In this document: positions 8,917 through 17,769 of the stretch, in pieces
How positions within the stretch are numbered: position 1 is the stretch's first letter
How the letters are laid out: each line of letters opens with the position of its first letter
Source of the DNA: an uncultured Clostridium sp.
Lineage (GTDB): Bacteria > Bacillota > Clostridia > Lachnospirales > Lachnospiraceae
NCBI RefSeq assembly: GCF_900547735.1
Contig: NZ_URHZ01000001.1
Coordinates: 1 to 64,000 of the forward strand
Reading direction: 5' to 3'
Length of the DNA stretch: 64,000 bases
The notes under the pieces: model-generated
The model's input: only the letters and a program-made list of their open reading frames with translations
The model's database searches: none
What the model was told of the DNA's origin: nothing
Position numbers and translations under genes: made by a program

Positions 8917-9237
8917 TTGAATCAGTCTTTGTGCGAAAAAGTTACTCATATTATTCAACAGAGAAATTTATATAGCATAATGAACAATACAAAATGGACA
9001 GAACTTATTTCTTCAATCATTCAAGAAATGCCATTTCCAGCCGCCTTTGTTATTAAATATGTGACTTCTGAAATTGAACCATCAATAGATGTGTCGGCTT
9101 GTAATTATTGCGGGGACTGGACGGGCGAGAATTTTCCGCCTTTAGAATACTATTTCAATATTGAATGGATTAAAGTACAGCCACGGTATTGTAAGCATAT
9201 AGGACAACTTGTTAGTCCGGAGATTGTTGAACTATAA
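8917..9237 (+). CDS. DUF6678-like small protein
   Basis: 106-residue protein starting with TTG after TTGAGGGGGGATTT, a strong ribosome site. The segment MNNTKWTELISSI and the later FPPLEYYFNIEWIKV resemble DUF6678 proteins, small polypeptides often found among toxin-immunity-like genes in Firmicutes. A CNYCGDW motif lies in the centre. Family naming is from memory of motif style and should be read as tentative. Confidence 0.55.
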   Translation: MNQSLCEKVTHIIQQRNLYSIMNNTKWTELISSIIQEMPFPAAFVIKYVTSEIEPSIDVSACNYCGDWTGENFPPLEYYFNIEWIKVQPRYCKHIGQLVSPEIVEL

Positions 9238-9332
9238 CACCAATTATTTTGTACAGGGATGATTTTTACTCTGGGGCTATCAATGTACCAGACTGTCAAC
9301 CGTAATGTACGGACCATTTCAAGGAAATAATA

Positions 9333-9364
9333 CAGCCTGGAACAGAGTATGGTGTTCCAGGCTG
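9333..9364. terminator. 11-bp perfect stem-loop
   Basis: CAGCCTGGAAC (9333-9343) pairs perfectly with 9354-9364 across a 10-nt loop. No T-run follows on the plus strand, so it may be a weak terminator or RNA-stabilising hairpin after the small-gene cluster. The gap 9238-9603 has no gene. Confidence 0.45.
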
Positions 9365-9454
9365 CTTCGGTATCTATCAGATACGAGATGTTCAGGTGGC
9401 ATGCTGTGAACCGCGCGAATAACGGTATTCAGAACCCTGAAATTTTGTATCTTG

Positions 9455-9510
9455 AAAACGGTAAATCAAAAACGGTAAATCAAAATTGGTAAACCAAAAA
9501 CGATAAATCA
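9455..9510 (+). repeat. Four imperfect 14-bp tandem repeats
   Basis: Four near-copies of AAAAACGGTAAATC lie head to tail in the leader of the M13 peptidase gene. Units differ by one or two bases. They could be a degenerate regulator-binding array or slippage product. Confidence 0.6.
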
Positions 9511-9603
9511 GAATCTAACGGAAATCTAACATAGCATATGGTATTCTTAATCAGACTTCCAGCCATATAACAGGCAGGGTTGTGATTAAGAAAGGGGATT
9601 TCC

Positions 9604-11307
9604 ATGAAAAACAGGAATTATAACAGACTCATAAAATTGACAGCTGCGGTATTGACAGCGTCTATTGCTCTGACTGCCTGTGCTGCGCCTGGCACAGAGG
9701 GAATAAAGAGTTCCATAGCGGCAGACATTATAACCAGTGAAGGACAGGAAACGTCCTCCGATAACCCTACGGCAGGGCAGGCGGCGGATTATCTGATTCA
9801 GGCTGCCGAAAAATACGGGAGAGCCTCGGATCGGGCAGACGTTCTGGCGGGATTTCAGGAAGAGGAGGCAGTCACATGGATGCAGCTATTGGTACTGGCA
9901 GGCCGCGCATTTGGAGAACTGCCTGCTCCGGAAGGAGCCGCTAAGCTGATGGCGCCGCCGTCGGTGGATCTGTCAGGTGTCCCGGAGTGGGCTGAGGCAG
10001 AGCTGCAAAATCTGGCCAACGGTGGGATACTGGCTCCTTCCGATCTGGAGCAGGCGGAACAAACAGAAATATCCGCAGAGCAGAATCCTTCGGCGGATAC
10101 AGAAAAACCAGCTGCCATGAAAGATTTGGAGAACCTCACATCGCGTTTCCATGCACGGTTGGGGACCAGTCTGAACGATGATTTTTACCATACAGTAAAT
10201 AAAGAGCTTTTTGACCGTCTTGAAATTCCGGAAGGGGAAATGTTTGCGGGAGGTGCAAGCGCGGTGACTGCTAATACAAACCGGCAGCTTCATGAGTTGA
10301 TTCTGGAGCTCACGGAAAGCGGGAACGAATATCCCATCGGCAGCTCCGAACAGAAAATCCGTGACTTATATCTAAGTGTGCTGGATACAGAGCTTAGGAA
10401 CCGGCAGGGGATAAAGCCTCTTGAAAAATATTTTTCGGCGGTTGACAACGCCCGGGACTATTCCGAGCTAAATGCCGCCATTGCGCTGGCGGTTAATGAA
10501 CTGGGGAATTCCGGGAACGGCCTGTTTCCGATGATCGCGGTAGCCGACACGGAAGACAGCAGCTGTTATATCATGCAGCTATTGACCATGCCGGCTAACC
10601 TGTCTTTAGAAGATTATACCAATGAAGACAGTGAGGTTCTAAAGGAGTACCGGGAATCCATAATAAGACAGTTAACAGTCGCTGGAGACAGCCTGCAGGA
10701 AGCAAAACGGCTTGCAAACGCCATCATCCAGATGGAACGTGAACTTGCCGGACAGACGACTGACCCGAAGGAGCTGGGAGATTTACAGAGAAAGCCAAAG
10801 CGATACACACCGGAAAGCCTCGATGCGCTGATGCCTCAGGCGAGACCGTCCGAATTGCTTGCCGCCATTGGTTTAAGCCCGGATGTAGTTATGCAGGCGT
10901 TTGATGAGAAACAATTTGAAGCCTTTGCCGGCTGGTTTACTCCAAAAAATCTGGAATTATTCAAGGCATACCAGAAGATGGTGCTCCTGACAGGATTCAG
11001 CGGCTATCTGAGCGAAGAGCTGGCATTTGAATTCTACTATGGACAGGCCGCTGTCAGCGATGCTGCGAATAGTGCGGTTCAGATGTTTCTATCCGAAGAA
11101 TTGGGGGAACTCTACGTAGAACGGTATTTTTCTTCTGAATCCAAGGCAGGGATAGAAGAGATGGCTGATATGATGATCGATGTGTTTAAAGACCGTATAA
11201 GACGCCTGGACTGGATGGAAGAAAACACGAAACAGGAGGCTCTCAAAAGCTGGACAATATTACGATCCTCATTGGATATCCGGATGAGTGGCAGAAAACC
11301 GATGTGA
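9604..11307 (+). pseudogene. M13-type metallopeptidase lipoprotein, frameshifted and truncated
   Basis: The N-terminus is a lipoprotein signal (lipobox LTAC), followed by an SLH-like segment near residues 85-150 and then the M13 (neprilysin/PepO) N-terminal domain, including DDFYHTVNKELFD and RIRRLDWMEENTKQEAL. The frame is lost near 11251: read one base over, the DNA continues as LDNITILIGYPDEW, the conserved M13 continuation, as if one A had been deleted from the AAAA run. The catalytic HExxH half is absent because brxP begins instead. The annotated stop TGA overlaps the brxP GTG by 4 nt. It is therefore a broken gene at the left junction of the BREX island. The ATG follows AAAGGGGATTTCC. 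Confidence 0.8.
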
Positions 11308-13490
11308 CGAGTGATGTCTTTCCATATATGTGGGCTGAAGCAAATAATTACTATTATCGCGGGCGGCTGGTTGCAAAAACAAAAGGTGGCTCTTTATACA
11401 AGAAACCAGAAATTATTTTGATAGATGAACCGGAACCAGATGGTGATTACCTGCGATTTGTAGATATTCCGGCTATGGTTGTAAAGAATCGCGAAATTAT
11501 GGAAAGCCTTGCACAGGAGACAATAAAGAAAATCTACAATTACTTTATGGAATTTCGTAATAAGGTGGATGTTTTCTATGTTGCTTTTAGTGGAGGTAAA
11601 GACAGTGTTGTTACACTGGATTTGGTATCGAGAGCATTGCCACATAATGATTTTAAAGTTTTATTCGGCGATACAGGGATGGAGTTCCCAGATACCTATG
11701 AAACAGCAAATAATATTGAGGAATGGTGTGGAGCACAAAACATTGAGTTCTTGAGGTCAAAATCCGAATTCAATCCTGAATATACATGGAGCCAATTCGG
11801 CCCGCCGGCTACAGTTATTCGATGGTGCTGTAGTGTTCATAAAACTTCCCCACAAATACTGATGCTTCGAAAAGTTACTGGGAAAGAAGACTTTACAGGA
11901 ATGGCCTTTGTCGGGGTTAGAGGAAGCGAAAGTATTGCAAGAAGTGAATATGACTATGTCAGTCTGGGTGAAAAACACAAAGGACAATGGAGCTGCAATC
12001 CAATATTAGAATGGAATTCTGCAGAACTTTATTTATATATATTTACGAGGAGTCTAATCCTTAATGAGGCTTATAAAAAAGGGAACAGACGAGCAGGGTG
12101 CCTAGTATGTCCAGGAGCATCGGAAAGAAATGAGTATATGGCTAGAGCTTGTTATTGTGATGAGTTTGATGCACTAATCTCAAAAATAAAAGACCATTAT
12201 AGGCAGAATTTCCAGTCCGATGAACGCCTAAAAGAGTTTATTGAGAACGGCGGTTGGAAAGCAAGAAAAAACGGCAGGGATTTGCACTTTCTCCCTAAAT
12301 ACTCAGACCATATAGAGAAGGATAACATTATCATTCAGCTCAATAATCCCAATATGGATTGGAAGATATGGATGAAAACGGTTGGTGTTCTTCAAGAAGA
12401 CAATGGCAGCTTTAGCATTATACATCGAGGCAAATGTTATTGTTTTGAAGTGATTGAAAGTGCTGATAATATTACGGTTTCAATTGCGAATGAAATAGCG
12501 AAAAGAGATCCGCTGTTTATTAAATTTTTTAAAAATGTATTTAAAAAAGCATCTCAATGTATTGGATGTCATGAGTGCGAAGCTGATTGTCATAATGGAT
12601 GTTTGACCATGGAAAATGGGAAAGTCCATATTAGTGATAAATGCAAACATTGTTCAGAATGTCATAAAGCTTTAAAAGGATGTTTAGTCTACAATTCAAT
12701 TGAGATGCCAAAAGGAGAAACAGGAAATATGAAAGATATGAGTTTGAATAGTTACTCCCATTTTGCACCAAAAATAGAGTGGTTTGAACAGTTCCTGAAA
12801 TATGAAGATGAATTCGATGATAATCATTCTCTTGGATCACAGATGTATAGCTTCTTTAAGAGGTTTCTACGTGATAGCAGTATGATTATTAACAATCATT
12901 TTTCGCCAGTCGCAAGGGTGGTAAAGAATCTTGGACTTAGTAATCTGTCGGCTTGGGGAATTATGCTTGCGAACGCTGTTTATTCACCGCAGCTTCGGTG
13001 GTTCGTGCGAAATCTGGAGTTTTATACAGATTATCCGAAGGATTATACCATTGCTATGTTACAGGATGCTGGCGCCAAAGAAACATGGGCAAAAGACATC
13101 TGGAGTTGCTTTAATAGATTTACGGATCTTCATTTTGGAAATATAGGCATGGGGACTGGGAAAAGGGAGAAGAATAAGCTGGTTGCAGTGTATAGGACAG
13201 CATGGAACAATCCGGATCCAGTGGTGATTTTGTATTCCTTGTACAAGTTTGCCGAAAAGTGTGGAGGATATTATAATTTTACACTTAGCCGTTTGCTTGA
13301 TCATGACGTTGATAGCGATGGCATCAGCCCTACGCAGATTTTCGGCTTGGATCGGGAGACAATGGTTCGGTTGTTAAATGGCCTGGCTGCTAACTACTCG
13401 GAATTCATCACAGTGTCATTTACAATTGATTTAGATAATATTTACCTAAAGAGCGAAAAATCATCAGAGGATGTTCTTGAATTATTTTAA
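11304..13490 (+). CDS. brxP: BrxP: PAPS-reductase-like protein of type 4 BREX
   Basis: 728-residue sulfotransferase/sulfurtransferase-like protein, related to DndC. The PP-loop motif SGGKDS is at residues 96-101, followed by GDTGMEFPDT and RWCCSVHK (about 173-180), which resemble PAPS reductase active-site regions. GCLVCPGASE and a ferredoxin-type cluster CIGCHECEADC (419 on) plus CKHCSEC (447 on) point to Fe-S centres. The last 230 residues resemble the DUF4007 module seen on PAPS reductases in defence islands. The first gene of a tight operon with brxC, pglZ and brxL, an order that matches type 4 BREX. The start is GTG 11304 (4-nt overlap with the peptidase remnant) or ATG 11328; homologous sequence appears to begin around here. 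By inference it handles sulfur chemistry that marks DNA. Confidence 0.88.
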   Translation: MTSDVFPYMWAEANNYYYRGRLVAKTKGGSLYKKPEIILIDEPEPDGDYLRFVDIPAMVVKNREIMESLAQETIKKIYNYFMEFRNKVDVFYVAFSGGKDSVVTLDLVSRALPHNDFKVLFGDTGMEFPDTYETANNIEEWCGAQNIEFLRSKSEFNPEYTWSQFGPPATVIRWCCSVHKTSPQILMLRKVTGKEDFTGMAFVGVRGSESIARSEYDYVSLGEKHKGQWSCNPILEWNSAELYLYIFTRSLILNEAYKKGNRRAGCLVCPGASERNEYMARACYCDEFDALISKIKDHYRQNFQSDERLKEFIENGGWKARKNGRDLHFLPKYSDHIEKDNIIIQLNNPNMDWKIWMKTVGVLQEDNGSFSIIHRGKCYCFEVIESADNITVSIANEIAKRDPLFIKFFKNVFKKASQCIGCHECEADCHNGCLTMENGKVHISDKCKHCSECHKALKGCLVYNSIEMPKGETGNMKDMSLNSYSHFAPKIEWFEQFLKYEDEFDDNHSLGSQMYSFFKRFLRDSSMIINNHFSPVARVVKNLGLSNLSAWGIMLANAVYSPQLRWFVRNLEFYTDYPKDYTIAMLQDAGAKETWAKDIWSCFNRFTDLHFGNIGMGTGKREKNKLVAVYRTAWNNPDPVVILYSLYKFAEKCGGYYNFTLSRLLDHDVDSDGISPTQIFGLDRETMVRLLNGLAANYSEFITVSFTIDLDNIYLKSEKSSEDVLELF

Positions 13491-13506
13491 GCGGGGGGAT
13501 GTGGAC

Positions 13507-16500
13507 ATGGCAACCAGTACCTATAGAAAGTACTTTAATATTAAGAAACAGTACTATCCTTGTGTTACGGATGAACTGATTAGAAAAGGCAATGTGGATT
13601 GGCGCGATTTCTATCCGCATCCTACGTTTGTAAATCTGCTTGAGACAGCGGCTAATGTTATTGAAAGAAAGCAACCTTTGGGTATCTGGGTCGAGGGTGG
13701 ATACGGAACAGGGAAGTCATATGCAGCCTTGGCTCTTGGCAGCCTTTTGAAAGCAGATAAAGAAACAACAGAAGCGTATTTTGACAGATATAAGCTTGAT
13801 AGGACCCTTAAAAAGCGTTTCTGTGCTATTAAAGAGCGCAAGGATGATAGCGGTGAAATTAAGAAGATTGTAACTGTTCATTGCTACGGAACTTCATCGA
13901 TAGATGGTGATGCTGATCTATGTTCAATTATGCAGCAGAGCATTCTCAAGGAATTAAAAAATGAGGGATGTGAGCATACTGGGCAGGCGTCTTTGAAGGA
14001 TGCTGCTTTAAATTGGCTTTCTATAAATCGTAATAAGATATATTTTAATTCAATTATTTCTGAGGACAGTCGATTTATTGGACAGACGGCTGATGACGTT
14101 ATTGATGGATTAAATACCTATACGGGTGAAGCGTTGACCATGCTCATGGGAAAGATTGCCAAGGTTGGCAAGGAGAATGGCATTGAGCCGATGAAACTCG
14201 ATGTCAAAATCTTTATCAAATGGCTGAAAGATATTATCAAAGGAAATAATCTGCAAAGCTTGTTCTTTATTTGGGATGAGTTTACAAAGTATTTCGAGAA
14301 TCATATCCATGATCTAACGGGATTTCAGGAAATTATGGAGGTAACGGAGACAAATAATTTCTGTCTCCTTGTTGTGACGCATACGGGTGTTAGTGAAGAT
14401 GTCGTGGCCAAAGAAGGTGGAAGCGATAAAAAACTGATCAATCGCTTTGTAAAGCCAACATCGGTCATTGATCTCCCTGACAATATTGCGTTCAAGCTGA
14501 TTGGACATGCACTTGAAAAAAATGATGATGAGCAGATTGCGGAAGAATGGAAAGAGATTTGCGAAACCCAGTTTTTTGATACAGCCAACAGTAGAAAACT
14601 TGTCATGGATAAGCTTAATAAGCTGACAGATGAGGATATTACAGATGAGGATATGATGAATATCCTGCCCCTTCATCCATACGCTGCACTTATCTTGAAA
14701 TATATTGCATCGTCCTTTCAAGAGAACACCAGAAGCATGTTTGAATATATTAAAAATGATTCCGGTGTGAAATTGAAAGATTTCCAGTGGTACATAGATA
14801 CTTATGGACCTTTTACGGGGGATCCGCTTGTGACAATAGATATGCTTTGGGAATATTTCTATCAGGATGAAGGTCGTTATCTGCGTCAAGAGATTAGAAA
14901 TATTCTTAGAGCTATCAGTAAATCGAAAAGCAATAAATTGGATGATGATCAGACCAAAATTCTGAAAACCGTTCTTCTTATGCAGGCTATATCTTATATG
15001 AATGGTGATGCGGTAGAGTGTTTCTATGCAACCGATAAGAATTTGAATTTGGCATTTGAAGGAACTCCTATCGGTAATAGCGCGTCCAGTATTGCAGAAA
15101 CGCTTTGCAAGAAAGATATTCTTTTTCCAAAAACGATTCAGGGGAAAACAGTTTATATTGTGCAGTTGATTGCTACTTTCACGGTTAGTCGGGAAGATGT
15201 TGAAGCAAAATGGTCTACGGCAAAATTGATTGAAGATCCTAAGTTTAGCGATCCATTATCATGGCCTGGGGCATTGAAACTTCGATATAATTTTATGTCT
15301 GCAACATTGGACACTATACCTAGCTGCATCACGAAATTTAAAAAGCTTGCTTACCGAAAGGGCAGCTTCAACTGTCTATGCGTATATTCGAAGAATGACG
15401 AAGAAAGCAGAGAAATAGAAGTCGAAATCGGCAAATGCTTGAAAGAACCGAAAAATGAGGAACTGAATTTGATCATTGTCGATACAGGTGCGACCCCTTT
15501 TGGCAATGACAAGTGGAACACCTTTATTGATTATATGGTTCAGAGTGAATCATTCGATAAGAACGATAATACTCAGAGTCAGAATTATTCGCTGAAAGCT
15601 TCTGAAGTCATAGAGGATTGGAAACAAGCTATGCAGAATAGTGGCGCTTTTTATATCTGCCGACTGGCAGCTAACGGTACTGTTAAACGTGAACGAAGAA
15701 GCAATCTTGATGATTTGTATTCTGGTTTGTATACCATCATTAGAGATACTTATCCGCAAGCGCCAGAGGTGAATTATGATCTAATAGATGGTGTTTATAT
15801 CATTAGCGCATTGAAGCAGGGCGTAAAGTCTGCGGTAAATGGAAAGATCGAAGGCCCTTATAATGCCCCTCAGCCGAAGAAAAAACTTGAGAAGGCATTA
15901 GAGGGCGCATGGGGAATGCCTGCGGAATACCGCTATTGGGAAGAGAAGATGCATTTACATATTTCCCAGATTAAGACATGCGTAGAGAAGATTATAGCTG
16001 AAGAATTTGCTCAGAGTGATAGAGTGGCTATTTCTACTATCTACAACAAATTGACAGAAGCGCCATTCGGTTTCATGCCGTGTAATCTGACGGCGTTTCT
16101 TCTGGGATTTGTTTTAAAGGATTACGTTGGAGATAAGTACGGATATGATGATGGTATCGCAGGTGGCGAGATGAATCTGGCAAACCTGCAGGCTATGGTC
16201 GAATGGGTAATTAAGTATGCTGCTGGTCAGGACACAAAATATCGAGAGAAGTACATTGTTACAATGACGGAGGAAATCCGTAAGTTTAACGAATTGACTT
16301 GCGCTGCCTTTGGAATTAGCGCCGAACAGTGCACAAATATTCCTAATACCAGAACTTATATCCGAAACCAAATGAAAGAACGGACATTCCCTATTTGGTG
16401 TGTGGAATACTGCCTTAATGATGTTTCATTAGCTTCCAGCAAATCAGTTGTAGCTAGTGTGATTCAGCTTTATTCTGGTTTAGCAAACAATGCTAATATG

Positions 16501-17754
16501 GGAAAAGCGGAATCGGATATAGCTAAAGAAATCGGTACTCTTTACAAGAACAACCCGACCCTGATTCAAGATTTACCGTATCTTTTTACAAAGGATATGT
16601 GTCGGGCTGGCATGAATTATTATTTGGCTGAATACAATGATGGCGAACTTGTTCAACTGTCAGAGCAAATTGAGGATGACGGTCAATTCCTTAATGAAGT
16701 AAAGAAAAAATTTGATGCGGATTCAGCCAATTGGGTATGGATTAAAGAAACTGCTGACAAGAAGATTTCTGAAGTTATAGCGGAATATACTATCATAGCA
16801 GAGAGCAACCGGCTCATTGGAAAGGCAAAAACACTTAGAGAGGCATTGGATGGTTGGAAGTCTAAATGCGGAAATATAAGAGTGTCATATGAAGCTTCTA
16901 AAAATTATCTTGGAGATGTTGAACCGCTTGTCAAGGCTTTGTACGACTTGAAGCAGCAGGGATCCCTTCTTGATTCACAGAAAGCAGCTTTCCTGAAAGG
17001 GCTGCAGGACAAGGGCGACCTTTTTGATGAGTATTATAAAGGACAGTTTAATCTTTTTGTGAAGGTCTGCAGCTTCTATGTGAGTGAGTTTGATGCAGAA
17101 GAGCAGAACAGCTTGTTCATGACACTGCCGACTGGAGACACATTCACCAAAGAAAAAGCACAATATTTTCAAATGATCGAAAAGGCGGTGAAGGACTTTA
17201 AGAGCACATTAGGAAAAATTAAACTCAAAAATTTGTGGAAGGCTAGAACCGGAACTGAATCACCAGAAGAGTGGTCTAAGAGTAATTTAACACCTATCGT
17301 TTGCATGATCGATGCACAGGACTATGATGCGGCTCGTCAGGCGTTCTTGACACTTTCGCGCGTGCACCCGGAAGATAGCGAAACTGAAAAAGCTATAAGT
17401 TTCCTTGAATCTGCAACATTTTATGAAGCTTTGGAGGATTCGAAAAAAATAGATGACGCCTTCAATAAGAAAATCCTTAAAGAGTATGCAGTTTTACTTA
17501 AAGCCGATGAAGTTAGGGCGTATTTGAAGGAACGCGCAACAGCACAGCCCCATGAATGGTATTCAAATCCGATGGTTGATAAGCTTATAAGGGAATATGC
17601 TTCTGCCAGATACGATACTGAGGGCAGTGTTATTGCGACCAATATTGTTGATGCAATGGATGATATTAACACGTTAAAAGAATATTTAAAAAAACTTATT
17701 CAGGATGACATATCGGTTGGCCTTAGTATTATCAAAAATGCGGACCGAAAGTAA
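13507..17754 (+). CDS. brxC: BrxC/PglY-like ATPase
   Basis: 1415-residue P-loop ATPase, the large core component of BREX. Walker A GGYGTGKS lies at residues 64-71 and a Walker B-like FFIWDEF at 253-259 (D257, E258), followed by an arginine/threonine-rich sensor region (VVTHTGVSED). The rest is a long, mostly helical body. An in-frame ATG at 13471 would overlap brxP; the ATG at 13507 is preferred because GCGGGGGGATG lies just upstream and it starts the conserved MATSTYRKYF. It follows brxP by 16 bp. BrxC proteins are AAA-type ATPases thought to assemble on DNA with PglZ. Confidence 0.9.
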   Translation: MATSTYRKYFNIKKQYYPCVTDELIRKGNVDWRDFYPHPTFVNLLETAANVIERKQPLGIWVEGGYGTGKSYAALALGSLLKADKETTEAYFDRYKLDRTLKKRFCAIKERKDDSGEIKKIVTVHCYGTSSIDGDADLCSIMQQSILKELKNEGCEHTGQASLKDAALNWLSINRNKIYFNSIISEDSRFIGQTADDVIDGLNTYTGEALTMLMGKIAKVGKENGIEPMKLDVKIFIKWLKDIIKGNNLQSLFFIWDEFTKYFENHIHDLTGFQEIMEVTETNNFCLLVVTHTGVSEDVVAKEGGSDKKLINRFVKPTSVIDLPDNIAFKLIGHALEKNDDEQIAEEWKEICETQFFDTANSRKLVMDKLNKLTDEDITDEDMMNILPLHPYAALILKYIASSFQENTRSMFEYIKNDSGVKLKDFQWYIDTYGPFTGDPLVTIDMLWEYFYQDEGRYLRQEIRNILRAISKSKSNKLDDDQTKILKTVLLMQAISYMNGDAVECFYATDKNLNLAFEGTPIGNSASSIAETLCKKDILFPKTIQGKTVYIVQLIATFTVSREDVEAKWSTAKLIEDPKFSDPLSWPGALKLRYNFMSATLDTIPSCITKFKKLAYRKGSFNCLCVYSKNDEESREIEVEIGKCLKEPKNEELNLIIVDTGATPFGNDKWNTFIDYMVQSESFDKNDNTQSQNYSLKASEVIEDWKQAMQNSGAFYICRLAANGTVKRERRSNLDDLYSGLYTIIRDTYPQAPEVNYDLIDGVYIISALKQGVKSAVNGKIEGPYNAPQPKKKLEKALEGAWGMPAEYRYWEEKMHLHISQIKTCVEKIIAEEFAQSDRVAISTIYNKLTEAPFGFMPCNLTAFLLGFVLKDYVGDKYGYDDGIAGGEMNLANLQAMVEWVIKYAAGQDTKYREKYIVTMTEEIRKFNELTCAAFGISAEQCTNIPNTRTYIRNQMKERTFPIWCVEYCLNDVSLASSKSVVASVIQLYSGLANNANMGKAESDIAKEIGTLYKNNPTLIQDLPYLFTKDMCRAGMNYYLAEYNDGELVQLSEQIEDDGQFLNEVKKKFDADSANWVWIKETADKKISEVIAEYTIIAESNRLIGKAKTLREALDGWKSKCGNIRVSYEASKNYLGDVEPLVKALYDLKQQGSLLDSQKAAFLKGLQDKGDLFDEYYKGQFNLFVKVCSFYVSEFDAEEQNSLFMTLPTGDTFTKEKAQYFQMIEKAVKDFKSTLGKIKLKNLWKARTGTESPEEWSKSNLTPIVCMIDAQDYDAARQAFLTLSRVHPEDSETEKAISFLESATFYEALEDSKKIDDAFNKKILKEYAVLLKADEVRAYLKERATAQPHEWYSNPMVDKLIREYASARYDTEGSVIATNIVDAMDDINTLKEYLKKLIQDDISVGLSIIKNADRK

Positions 17755-17769
17755 CGAAAGGTGACTTTG

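Noticed and set aside
9855..10139. Minus-strand ORF within the M13 gene
   Set aside because: Shadow of the plus-strand peptidase reading frame.
13471..13506. Longer BrxC start overlapping brxP
   Set aside because: The ATG at 13507 has a much better ribosome site and matches the expected N-terminus.
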